Of a stretch of 64,000 bases of DNA, positions 33,052 through 44,400 are shown one piece after another. The notes below the pieces were generated by a model that saw only the letters and a program-made list of their open reading frames with translations, made no database searches and was not told the origin of the DNA. Position numbers and translations under genes: made by a program. Positions within the stretch are counted from its first letter, which is position 1. Every line of letters starts with the position of its first letter. Origin of the DNA: Pegoplata infirma (taxonomy: Eukaryota > Arthropoda > Insecta > Diptera > Anthomyiidae); NCBI GenBank assembly GCA_963921195.1, contig OY992537.1:207386736-207450735 (forward strand), given 5' to 3'.

Positions 33052-35623
33052 CAGTGGCGTATACAGGGGGGGGGCCCGGGGGCCCGGGCCCCCCCGAAAT
33101 GATTTCACAAATTTTAGGATTTGGTATCAAATAACAAGTACAATATTAAAAAAACTTCTTAAAAAAAATCGAAAAACATTAAGAATCTAAAATTTTTTGA
33201 AGAAAAATGTTTTGAAACTGAAAATTTTTCTGTTAAAAAAATCTTAAAATCTGAAAATTTTTTTTTAGAATTTGAAACTTTTCAACTTAAGATTCTAATG
33301 AAAAATATCTTAGAAAATAAACTATGTACACAAAAAATGGACCTAATTGTAAGTAAAAGGTAGTCAAATCTTAAAATGCGACTTGGTCTTTTAGAAAAAT
33401 GTCTCAGAACGAGACTATTTCTTAAAAAAAAAATTTCTCAGATTCCAAAACTTTCTATAAGAAAAATAAAATATTTCTAATAGAAATAATGTCTTAAAAT
33501 ATTGGTCTTTTTCTCAGAATCTATAACTTTTTCTATAGCTTTTCTATATGAAAAATGTTTCAGAATCTGAGAACTTTCTATAGGAATAATGTCTCTGAAT
33601 CTGAAAAATGTCGCAAAATCTGAGATTTTTTCTATAAAAAAATTCTTAGAATCTGACGCTTTTCTATATGAAAAATGTTTTAGAATCTGATAACTTTCTA
33701 TAGGTAAATTTCTCAGAATTTTTCTTACAATCTAGGAAAATGTCTCAGAATCTTATACTTTTTTTACGAAAAATGTCTCAGAATCAACGAATTTTTCTTA
33801 AGGAAAATTATATCAAAATCTAAGATATTGTGTATACACAGAAAAAAATATGGGGAAAAACAATTTGAGTAATCACTTGTTTAAATTTAAAAAAAGTTTT
33901 GAGTAATTTTTTAATTGACGCAATTAAAAATTTACTCAAAAATTTAAAAACAAATTGAGTAAATAATTTAATAAGAATTTAATAGCTTTTTTAATTTTTT
34001 TTTGGAATTTTCTTAGTTTTTTTAATTCTCGTTTAGTTTATAGTTTTTTGTATATATACATGAAAGTTTGTAATCATATTTATAAAATTTTTTTATGTCT
34101 TTAAGACAAAAATATATTTGGTAAAGTTTGAAAAAACATGTTTTTTTTTTTTTTTGTAAAAAAATATGAAATTTTTTTAAACTTTGTTTTTTTTAGAGTA
34201 GAAACAGAATAAGCCCGGCACGACTTTTTCCATACGGTTTGGCAGATTAAACCGGTGGCCGGCGCCGATGTGAAATAAAACTTGTTCTGTTTTTAAAAGG
34301 TGGTTCTTCTTGTTCTGTTCCTGCACTTAATAGTGTCAATTAAAAATTTACTCAAATTTTTTTGGCAAACATTTAATAAATTTTTATTAAAAATTTACTC
34401 AATACTATTAAATCGTTTACTGGTGGAAAATTGAGCAATTTTTTACTCAATAGTATTAAAAATTTACTCAAATTTTTTTTTTATTTCTTTCTGTGTAGGA
34501 AAATTGTCTCAGAGACACAAGCTGAGACTTTTGGTTTAGAAAAATGCTCAAAATCTGAGACTTTTTCTGTTGTAAAGATATATTTTTCTATAAGAATAAT
34601 GTCTCGGAATCTGAGTATTTTTCTATGGGAAAAATATTTCAGAATATGAGACTTTTTCTTTAGGAAAAATATCTTAGAATCCGAGGCTTTTTCTATATGA
34701 AAAATGTTTCAGAATCTGACAATTTCCTATAGACAAAATGTCTCAGAATCTGAGACTATTTCTGTAGGAAAATGTCTAAGAATTTAAAAATTTTTCTATA
34801 GAAAAGTGTTTAAGCATCTGAGATTTTTTCGATAAAAAAAATGTCTCAGAATCTAAGAAATTTTCTGTAGAAAAAATGTCTGAAATTCTGAGACTTTTTC
34901 TATAGGAAAAATGTCTCAGAATTTGAAAATTTTTCTATAGGAAAAATTTTTAAGACTTCTCTATAGGAAAAATGTCTCAGAAGTTTCTCAGAATCCGAGA
35001 ATTTTTCTTTAGGAAAAATGTTTTAGAATCTAGGTCTCAGAATCTGAATTATTTTTCTTATAGAAAAAGCGAAGATTTTTTTAGAGTAAATGTTCTAGAC
35101 TAGAAATATCTTAGATTCTGCGAAAATGTCTTACAATCGGAGTCTTTTCTTTTGGAAAAGTATTTTATGAATATGTTAACAAAATCATTTTCTAAAGTGA
35201 CTTTTTCCGAGAAACGTTTTCCATTGGAAATATGATTTAGAGTCTTTGACTTTTTCTATAACAAAAACTGTCCTAACTGGAAATTTTCTTGTTGACTTTT
35301 CTTTGAAAAAAATCAGATTCTGATAATCTTCTTTGTAAAAATGTATCAGGATCTGATACAATTCACACTTTAAAAAAGGCTTAAGTCTCTCACAAAATTT
35401 TAAAATAATAAAAAATTTTTATTTTTTTTCCCCCAACAATTTTAAACTTACACAAAAATGAAGAATCTGATTGTGTTACATTCAGTTCAAAGAAAAGATC
35501 GAGAAGTTCAAGGAAAAGATCAAGAATTCTTAAGCATGTGCTGTTATGTAAATTTTTTGTAAAAAAAAAAGTTGAAAAAAAATGTTGGGCCCCCACCGAA
35601 ATAAAATCCTGGATACGCCCCTG
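33052..35623. mobile_element. hAT-like element carrying a palindromic minisatellite
   Basis: CAGTGGCGTATACAGGGGGG at the left and CCTGGATACGCCCCTG at the right are inverted ends. The flanks TCGGGACC (33044-33051) and TTGGGACC (35624-35631) match at 7 of 8 bases. Most of the 2.57-kb interior is TCTCAGAATCTGAGA / CTATAGGAAAA units. It lacks any transposase. It is inserted in the 3' part of the DINE-like element. Confidence 0.7.
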
Positions 35624-35754
35624 TTGGGACCCATTTCCGGAAAACACTGGTGTAGGGTATCATATGGTCGGTCTTGACCGGCTATAACTTTCTTTCTTGT
35701 TTTTCATAAAACCTTTTTTAAATATTTTTTTCATATTTTTTTTTTTAATTTTTT

Positions 35755-36610
35755 TGTGACAAAAAATTGATGAAAAAAATTTATGAAAAAAAAATTGCTG
35801 ACAAAAATATGATAAGAACAAATTTATGAAAAAAAAAATTTTATGAAAAAAAAATTTTATGAAAAAAAAATTTGATGAAAAAAAAAATTAATGACAACAA
35901 AAATTGATGCAAAAAAAATTTGATGAAAAAAACAAAAAAAATGATGAAAAAACAAAAAAATTGATGAAAAAAAAAAATTGATGAGAAAAAAAATTTGATG
36001 AGAAAAAAAAAATTGATAAAAAAAATTTGTTGAAAAAAAAAATTATGAAAAAAAAATTGATAAAAAAAAAAGATGAAAAAAAAAGATTGATGAAAAAAAA
36101 AATTTTATGAACAAAAAAAATTTCTTGAAAAAAAAAAAATTTGATGGAAAAAAAAAATTTGATGGAAAAAAAAATTGATGAAAAAAAAACAAAAATTGTT
36201 AAAAAATAATTATGTTACTTTTTATTCACCAGCTGGTGAAAAACGGTTTTATTCACCACGAGGTGAGTTGTTATCCAAGTTACAAACCCAAGTTTTCACA
36301 ATTTTTGGTTTTAAGAAAATGAAAATAGTAATTCTTGTTTTCTTTTTGTTTACTCAACAAAAACTTTTTTTTCACCAAAAATTTTGTCTGAAATTCTGAA
36401 TTTTTTTCATAAATTTTTTTTAATGAAATTTTTTTTCATCATTATTTTCTTTTTTTCATAAATTCTTTTTTTTATAAATTTTTTTTTTACATAATTTTTT
36501 TTTTACATAATTTTTTTTTTTTCATCAATTTTTTTTTACATAATTTTTTTTCATCGAAATTTTTTTTTTTTTCATCGAAAATTTTTATTTCACCAATTTT
36601 TTTTTTTTGA
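35755..36610. repeat. Low-complexity GATGAAAAAAAATT array and its mirror
   Basis: Tandem ATTGATGAAAAAAAA units occupy 35755-36190. The reversed form (TTTTTTTTCATCAA) runs from 36400 to 36610. Between them is a core with the perfect 12-bp palindrome CACCAGCTGGTG (36228-36239). The same core and array recur at 45560-46210. Apparent frames here are poly-Lys or poly-Phe artefacts. Confidence 0.65.
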
Positions 36611-36775
36611 TATTGCTAACATCATTTTAAAATAGTTTCAAATGTCCCCCAGGACAAGTCATCAGTTGGTCAGCAGTGCCCACCAGAATTAGTGGCTTTT
36701 AGACAACCCCAACTGCTGCTGTCCTTGGGGACATTTGAACAAATTTTATGAAGATGTCAGCAATTTTAAAAGGGG
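36611..36775. repeat. 165-bp hairpin with AAATGTCCCCCAGGACA arms
   Basis: TTTCAAATGTCCCCCAGGACA (about 36637) pairs with TGTCCTTGGGGACATTTGAA (about 36720). Outer bases TGCTAACATC / GATGTCAGCA also pair. It is a short foldback with no gene. Confidence 0.5.
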
Positions 36776-38292
36776 AGTGTCAGCAAGATGTCAGCGGTGA
36801 TATTTTTTTGCCGATTTGGCGAATAAGTGAACAGAACAGATTTTTGGTTCCCTTTTTTTTTTGTCAGATAGAACATTGAATAAAAGCCCTGATATAATGT
36901 AGAGTAATATTTCATTTTAAAATTTTTCTGGATATAAAATTGTTCAAAAAACAAAATTAAATTTAATTCCAGATTTGAAACCCTTTAATCCCCGATAAGG
37001 TCCTAAATTGTGCTTAGCTTTGAATTTTTTATTGTCCACAAAAATCCATATGCGCCATGACAAACTTAACACTCTACCCAATCCCGCAGTGTAGTGTACT
37101 TGGCCTAAAACGAAATAAGGATGTTCAACGTCAACCTATAGTTAGAAAAAAAGTGCAGTGTAACATTCAACGCAATTACGCAAAAAAACATACATAAAAT
37201 ATAATTATAAAACATCAGGCATCATCATACGCATTTCATAATTATAAAAAATGTATATTAGAGTAGGGGGGAAAAGTTGATTTTGGAATGATCAGGAAAA
37301 GAGAAATTATTGGGATTAAAAAAGACAAAAGGTTTAAATTGCCTTTGTCGATTCTTAGTCTGGCCAGACAATGTCACCTATCACAGGGATAGAAAAGTTT
37401 GGAGGGCGGATTTGGAATCACGAGGTTTGATTTATGTAAAATCTTGTCCTATTTTGTGACTATTGCTCAAGAAAACGTTGTAGTGCCGACTAAAAAAAAT
37501 ACTAAATAGAGTTTTTGAAACTTTCACACGCGAATATCCCGAAAATGGTTCTTGAAAGGTTTCTATGGCTGATTGGGATTCAGGAGGTCCAATTATCTAT
37601 AAATTTTTTTGGTGCCAACTTTTAAATGTGTTACAGTGGAACAAAACAATTCGGTAATGAGTACGCATTACCTAGTTTTTGCTAAAACATCTAAAATAAT
37701 ACAGTTTTAAAAAATCCTCTCTTTTTCAATGAAGAAATTAGAACTTAATTTTTTTAATTCTTTCGGCCCCACTCTATCGACTGCTTACCACTACTACTCA
37801 TGCAATAAGGTGGAAACATTCATTCATGATTTTGCATGTTGAATATACAGAAAAATTCTAACTGCAACAATTTGATGTAACCTAATTTTCACCCTATTGC
37901 TATTCCTCCCGCTGCTGCTGCTACTTCTGCTGTTCAACTTTAATAAAAATGTTTTTCTAACATCTCATTTTTAAGTTCGCAAAAATAATAAAGAAAAAAA
38001 AAATACAACAAGAAATAATTGAAAGGATGTTCCTTTCAATTTTCTATGCTTCTATGCAGCTACAGCATGTCCTTAGGGAGTAAATTCTATACTTTTACTA
38101 CTCATCATCCTGTAAGTTTCATTACTGTGTGAGTGTGTGTGTATGCGTTATATAATTGTTGTTGCCTCATGGAACGTTGCAATTATTTTTTGTAATTTTT
38201 TTTTTATTATTATATGTTGCATGTGGTAGTTTTTACTTTAATTTTAATTTGTAGTACAAATTTTTATGATGGGAAAATTTTCTTGTTTGCTA
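36776..38292. other. Mostly unique non-coding sequence
   Basis: No gene or recognised repeat family is seen. Simple CTGCTGCTGCTACTTCTGCTG lies at about 37911. The stretch looks like ordinary fly intron or intergenic DNA. Confidence 0.35.
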
Positions 38293-39003
38293 CACTCAAA
38301 ATAATAACTCTGTTAAATTACAGAAAAAATCTGCTAATTTAACAGAGTACACCATACTTTTCCAGCTAGCAACATTTTTTGGTAATTTTACTATAAAACT
38401 CTGTAAAATGATTTTGACAAAACAAAAAACTGTTAATTTACAGAGTTTCTAGTAAAATGTTAGTTAAACAAAACACCATTTAGCAAAGAAAAACTCTGTA
38501 AATTTACAGAGTTTTGTAAAATGCGTTTGATGCAACCATAATTTTACAGAAAAAAACTCTGTAAATTTACAGAGTTTAGTAAAATACATGTTATTTTGTA
38601 AAATTTTTATACGATTTTTGAAAAGATATTTTTTGTTACTTTTTTAACATTTAAAAAAAAAAATTAAATTTTGGTGTTTTTACAGAAAACCCTGTTTTAA
38701 CTATGAAATTAAGATTACACAGAAATAAGTAAAAAAACAGATAAAACTTAGTTTTTTGGTTATAAAAAATACAGAGTATTTCGCTTAAATCTGTATTTTA
38801 ACAGAAAACTCTGTTAATTATCTGTAAAATTAAGATTACAAAGTTAAAAGTAATATAACAGATGAAACTTTGCTTTTTTGTCACAACAAAATACAAAGTA
38901 TTTTCTTTAAATCTGTATTTTGACAGAAAACTCTGTCAAATATCTGTTGAATTGAGATTACAGTCATTTTACAGAGTATTTTACAGAGTTATTATTTTGA
39001 GTG
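38293..39003. mobile_element. TA-flanked MITE of CTGTAAATTTACAG palindromes
   Basis: CACTCAAAATAATAACTCTGT starts after TA (38291-38292), and its exact complement ends before TA (39004-39005). The interior repeats AAACTCTGTAAATTTACAGAGTTT and TGACAGAAAACTCTGT in both orientations at least six times. No coding sequence is present. Confidence 0.8.
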
Positions 39004-39005
39004 TA

Positions 39006-39894
39006 TTTTTTTCCTGTCGTCCTTCTCCACGAATTGTTGCTGCTGCCTGTTACAGTTTATTTCCTTTTTAACCACTTTTTCCCATTTTCAATTGCAATTA
39101 GTTTTCAATTTTTATATTAACGTTTTTTTTTTTCTTGTTTTCGGTTCGATTGCGGTTTAATGCGTGGGAAATGTTTGTTTAATGGGATTTTTTTTTCTTA
39201 TTTCTACTCATCTAATGTTTTTCGTCTTTTTTTTTTTTTGTTTGTGGCATGTTTTACTTTTTTTTGCAAGCCAAATTGCATTTGATGGTTGTGTGCACTC
39301 AAAAGGATCAAAAATGAAGTTATCAATTTCAGTAGTTACAACCCACCCACTATTAATTAAAATGTTTAGATAAGGGAGATTTAGGAATTGAGGAAAACAA
39401 ATATTATGGGAAAATTTGAAATTATACTGGACATTTGTTCTACATGAAATAGAGGTCACTTTAGTTTTGGTAGACTGTGATAATATTTAAATATCCTGTG
39501 GATCGCAGTACAGACTAGTATGCAAACAATGGTGCTAATTGCGTACTTTCCAATATTGTGGTATGATTTTTAGTACAGAATTATAATCGCTGCCTAGTGT
39601 ATCTGTACGTGTGAGCTTTTATGCATGTAATTATGTTGTTTGTTTACGTTTTGTATGAACACATCAAATGCAACTCTGTGAACCTACTACTCATGTACTG
39701 TGCTCTAATACTGCTGATTAGTAAATAGACTATAATATGTTGAATTCGGTAGTGGAAATTTTCTTTGTCACTCGATATGTAAAAAAAATACCTGCAAATT
39801 TTGTACTCTTGCCCAACACATTAAATCATGATGATGTTTTACTGAAGATATAATGTTTTATTCATTTGTCATTCCATGCAAAACGAATTGGCAT
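39006..39894. other. Probably unique non-coding sequence
   Basis: T-rich in its first 250 bp, then unremarkable. A piece at about 39790-39890 matches 9625-9745 (AATTTTGTACTCTTGCCCAA). No gene is seen. Confidence 0.35.
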
Positions 39895-39995
39895 AGCTAA
39901 AATGTCTTAGAATCGATCACTGATCAAAAGCGATGGGGTCCTAGACCGGAATTACAAAGTGAGTATATCCCTATTCTGTGGTTGGGGGTATAAAA
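39895..39995 (-). mobile_element. DINE-1-like 5' end fragment
   Basis: On the minus strand it reads ATACCCCCAACCACAGAATAGGG with ATATACTCACTTTGTAATTCC, then GGACCCCATCGCTTTTGATCA and ATTCTAAGACAT. This is the 5' block only. Confidence 0.6.
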
Positions 39996-40136
39996 ATTTG
40001 ATTAACAAAAAGTTATTAAAAAAAATTTTTTTTTGAATAAAAAAAAAAAAATTTTTGATGAAAACAAAAATTTTTATGAAAAAAAGTTTTTGAAAATAAA
40101 AATTTATGAAACAAAAAAATAATTGATGAACTAATT

Positions 40137-41002
40137 GATGTACACTACTCTGTGGTACAGGATTTAATGAGTTTGTGCTTATGTTTGTAACTACCCGAAA
40201 TATTTGTCCTCGACCCATCTTCAAGTATACCAGAATCACGTTTTGAGTCGATTTAGCGATGTCAGCCTGTCCATCCGTCCCGACACAGGTCGCATTTTTT
40301 AATATATTTTGCTGAAATTTTAAACCTTAGCTTTATTTGGTCCAAGGGCTAACCATATAAAAGTTAAAAAAACTGTCAATGACTCTTTTGACCGTATTGT
40401 CCTTTGAAATTTGGCAGGTAAACTTTAGGGCGCCCCGTCAAATTTAAATTTTCGAATTTCATGTCGTACTACCTGCCAAACGATGGCAACGTTGGAGCTG
40501 ATTGTGGGAAAATTTATGAAAAAAATTTGCAAGGTCTTCTGCAGTCGGCTACCAGCGGTCAAAGTTTTGCTCTGAAAATGCTGATCAGGATCAGTGGACC
40601 AAAACCGCAGATCAGCATTTTTGGGCCAAACTCGTTTTTTTATATTTTTCTAATATTTTTTAGATAACTTTACATTTTTCAACTTATGTTATCTGAAAAA
40701 CATTAAAAAATATTGGATTGGACAATTTTGGATTTTTTTAAATATTTTCCAATAAAGTTTGCAAAATTTTCGAATATTTAAGCTGGATTTGGTCAAATAA
40801 TTCGGACATGAATTTTAGTCGAAATACATAATTTTTTCCCAATTACACTGTTGGTTGCCGACTGAAGATGACCTTGCGACATTTTTTCATAAATTTTCCC
40901 ACAATCAGTTATAACTTGGCTATCGTTTGGCAGGTATTACGACATGAAATTCAACAAGTAAAAAAGTTAAATTCGGCTTTGCCAAATGTATTGACACTAG
41001 GG
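40137..41002. mobile_element. DINE-1-like pieces around a foldback
   Basis: A plus-strand 5' half (40137-40440: ACTCTGTGGTACAGG, CACGTTTTGAGTCGATTTAGCGATG, a degenerate GTCC core) is followed by a foldback at about 40455-40960. That foldback has arms ATTTCATGTCGTACTACCTGCC and GGCAGGTATTACGACATGAAAT. After it comes a minus-strand 3' end, AAGTAAAAAAGTTAAATTCGGC with GCCAAATGTATTGA. The two DINE parts have opposite orientations, so they belong to different copies. Confidence 0.5.
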
Positions 41003-41125
41003 TTTCTAAATTCCCGGACTTTTTTAATTCCCGGGAAAGCGTTTTAAAAAAATCGTATTCCCGTGAATTCCCGGGAATTTTTAATTAAAACAAATTTTGA
41101 ACTTTATCATATAAAAATTATTATA
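41003..41125. mobile_element. Left end of a GGGAATTCCCG-type hAT-like element
   Basis: TAGGGTTTCTAAATTCCCGG and repeated AATTCCCGGGAA motifs resemble the ends of 17287-18360. The opposite end was not found. The TA-flanked element at 41126 interrupts it. Confidence 0.5.
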
Positions 41126-41411
41126 CAGTCAAACTCGGTTATAACGAACTCGGTTATAACGAATTCTCGGTTATAACGAACTAATTCCAAAGTCCCGACG
41201 TTTTGGCAACAATTTTCACACAAAATACATCTTTTATAACGAACTCTGTTATAGCGAATCCTCGGTTAAAACGAACTTCTTATTATGGTCTCACGAACAC
41301 AATTTCATTTATATTTACCTTTTTTTAACGAACTCCCACAAATATTTTGAAATGTGCGGCAATTATGTTTACCAAACTCACAATAAGTTAGAAACTTTTG
41401 GTTAGTATTAT

Positions 41412-44400
41412 TTTTTTTTTTTTTTTTTAATTTTAACCAATACTCAGGGGATGCCCCCTACTCATGCTATGCATTGTACTGATCAGGAAAATAGGGTATG
41501 GGAAGGAGGAAAGAGGGAGTAGTGTTTATGGATATTTGATTTAAACTTTTCTAAATTATAAGTAACAGGGAAGACTTCTGCGGGAAGTTTATTCCACATA
41601 CGAATTGTTCGACTAAAAAACGAATTTTCTCTGTAATGCGTTGTGCGAAACACAGGACAATCAACTACAAACGGATGTGCTCTACTAGATAAGCGAGTAT
41701 TACGAATAAATACTCGGTCCCGAGGAATAAGTTCACTTATCTCAGATGAGCATCTCCCATGGTAATATCGATAGAAAAGTGCCACACAACCCACATTCCG
41801 ACGATGCTCCAACGAATCAATAGAGTTGGATACACTACTGTCGTTGATAAGCTTCACCGCCCTCCCCTGAACACGGTCCAGAGGCTTCAGAATAGACACT
41901 GAAGCCCCTGCCCATATATGAGAGTTGTATTCCATTTTCGGCCGGATATAGCTGGTATAAATAGTAAGGAGATCGGATGGAGTGAAGTAAGTCTTGCACC
42001 GTTTCAGAAAACCAAGACACTTGAATGCCTCTTTCGACACTTGAAACACGTGTTTATTCCAACGGACATCACACTGTATTCTCATGCCCAGAACATCAAG
42101 AGTATCCGATTCCTCAATACCTATACCATCCATAGCTACAGATGACAATGTTAATTCCACAGCGCGTCTGTGGGTTAACATACAACATTGGGTCTTGCGC
42201 GCATTAAAATCGACCTTATTCACTCGACCCCACTCGGAGATTGTAGAAAGGTCGTGGTTGAGTGTGTCATTCATGTTCTGCCGCATGCCCTCAATCTCCA
42301 GAGAGCTTGGCCTGTGACCGAATGAAAATGAATGGCAAATGTTGCTGTCATCTGCAAAAGAGTAGATAGGATTGAAGGTCTGATCAAGAAGGTCATTAAT
42401 AAAAATAAGGAATAGAGTAGGAGAAAGAACAGAACCTTGCGGTACCCCTGAATTTAGCTGAAACTCGTTTGATGAGACCCCATCTAAAACAACACGTATA
42501 GTGCGGTCTCTGAGAAAACTCGTTATAAAACGAGAGAAGTCATTACCGACACCAAAAGCAACTAGCTTAGACACGAGTGCCCCGTGCCACACACGGTCGA
42601 ACGCCTTAGAAATATCTAGAGCAACCACTTTGCTCTCACCAAAATGGTGAAGGGACCGACTCCAACGTTCCGATAGAAACGCCAACAGGTCTCCCGTAGA
42701 TCGACCGCTACGGAAGCCATACTGTCGATCATTTAAAAGTGAATTGGTCTCTAAATACTTCACAAGATGGTAGTTAACCATGCTCTCCATCACTTTGGAG
42801 AGCGCAGAGCAAATTGCGATTGGGCGGTAATTTTCAGGGTTGTTAGCCGCACCCTTTTTAGGGATTGGCTGGACATTGGCCACCTTCCAACAAGAGGGGA
42901 AGACTCCCGCACGGTAAGAAGAGCTGAAAAGGTTAGCCAATGGACGTGCCAACGTAGAAGAGCACTGTTTCAGCACCAATGCTGATATGCCATCCGGCCC
43001 CGGTGACTTGTTTACGTTGAGGTTCGCAAGAACCCTTTTGACTGCTCGGGCTCGAAAGAAAATCGAAGGCATAGTATAGGATACCCTTTCGAGAACGGGC
43101 AGTGGTTGATCGCTTTCCGGCAAGAAAGAATTTCTTGCAAAAAGTTCAGCGAAGAGGTTGGCCTTATCAACCGGGTCAGTGAATAATTGGTCGTCCTTTA
43201 AAAGAGTTGGAATAGAAGAACTAGCATTATCCTTTACTCTTTTAACGAACGACCAAAAAGTCTTACTGCCCCGAGGAGCAGAAAGAACTTTGGCACGTAG
43301 ACGCCGTTCGTAAAGAACCTTTTCGCGTCTAAGTACTTTGGCACACTCGGATCTCGCCTTTTTGCGATGCAGATCAGTAACGACATTCTTGTTCGAACGC
43401 CAATTACTGAACGCTTCCTCTCTGGATCTGACTGCATTTTTGCACGTCTGGTTAAACCAACACTTGTGCTTTGATTTAGCCGAAATATGCTTCGTGGGAA
43501 TAAAAAATTTCATTCCTAGCATAATAATATTTACTACCATTTCCGCAGCGGCATCGACGTCTCCATCGAGAAAACAGAGTTTCCAATTAAAATGCCGGAA
43601 GAAATCGTTGAGCTCGGCCCAACGAGCTTTTTCATAGAGGAAAATAGAGCGTTTCGGCGCCATGTTAGAAACGCTACGAAGAGTAGAATATGAAAAAGAT
43701 GCAGAAATAGTACTGTGATCCGAGTTTCCGAGAGGTGCAAGTATTTTCACTTCGTACTTTTCAGGGTGAGAAGTGAGGAAGAGGTCGAGAGTGTTTTCCG
43801 ACTGCCCTTCAACACACGCAATGTGCGTTGGTTCATTCACAAGTTGCGCAAGATCGTTATGCGCGGCGAAAAGCTCAGCGTATTGGCCCTCGGGAGTTGT
43901 ATGGCTCGAATGGCGAATCCAGGATGAGTTGTGGATATTAAAATCACCAGCAACTACAATTTCACTATTCGGACAACTCTCCAAGATTCTTGAAATTGAA
44001 TCGGAAAGGGCATCGAAACCATCAAGGGATTTAGCCCATTCCGTGTTTGGACTTCTATATAGAAATCCGAAGTGCAATATGTGCGACCTGATCTGGAATT
44101 TAACCCAAAGAGAGCTAAATTCCTTATCATTACAGTTCAACTGTTGCTGATACTGGTACACAACATCGTCGCGAATGTACATTGCAAGGCCCCGATGTAG
44201 AGAAAAAAGGGATAGGAGGTGATACCCAGGTATGTGAAAATCCTGTGGATCAGCATCCTCACACACCTGAGTTTCACATAAGGCGAAAACATCCGGCCGA
44301 TGAAAGCGAATGTGAGCATATGCAGAAAAGTGATTCGCTCTCAATCCGCGTATGTTGCAGAAGTCTATACGAAATCTGCCTGTCATAATAATCCACGAAA

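Larger units (their letters stand above)
30094..35702 (+). mobile_element. DINE-1-like element split by two large insertions
   Basis: The 5' block at 30106-30164 reads TTTATACCCTACACCACTCTGTGG with CAGGGTATAATAAG. The middle resumes at about 32416 with ATCGACTCAGAATTACATTTTGAGTCG, and the GTCCGTCC core is at 32464. The block runs on to 33051. The 3' end at 35624-35702 has GGTGTAGGGTATCATATGGTCGG, CCGGCTATAACTTTC and TTCTTGTTT. Insertions are at about 30165-32415 and 33052-35623. The block pattern is similar to the fragments at 13430 and 40137. Confidence 0.7.

Noticed and set aside
37911..37937. CTGCTGCTG run as a possible coding poly-Gln or poly-Ala tract
   Set aside because: The run is short, the surrounding frames are closed, and no splice or start context is seen.
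41835..44388. Many open frames antisense or out of frame to the LINE ORF2
   Set aside because: They are shadows of the 967-codon frame, with no independent motif.
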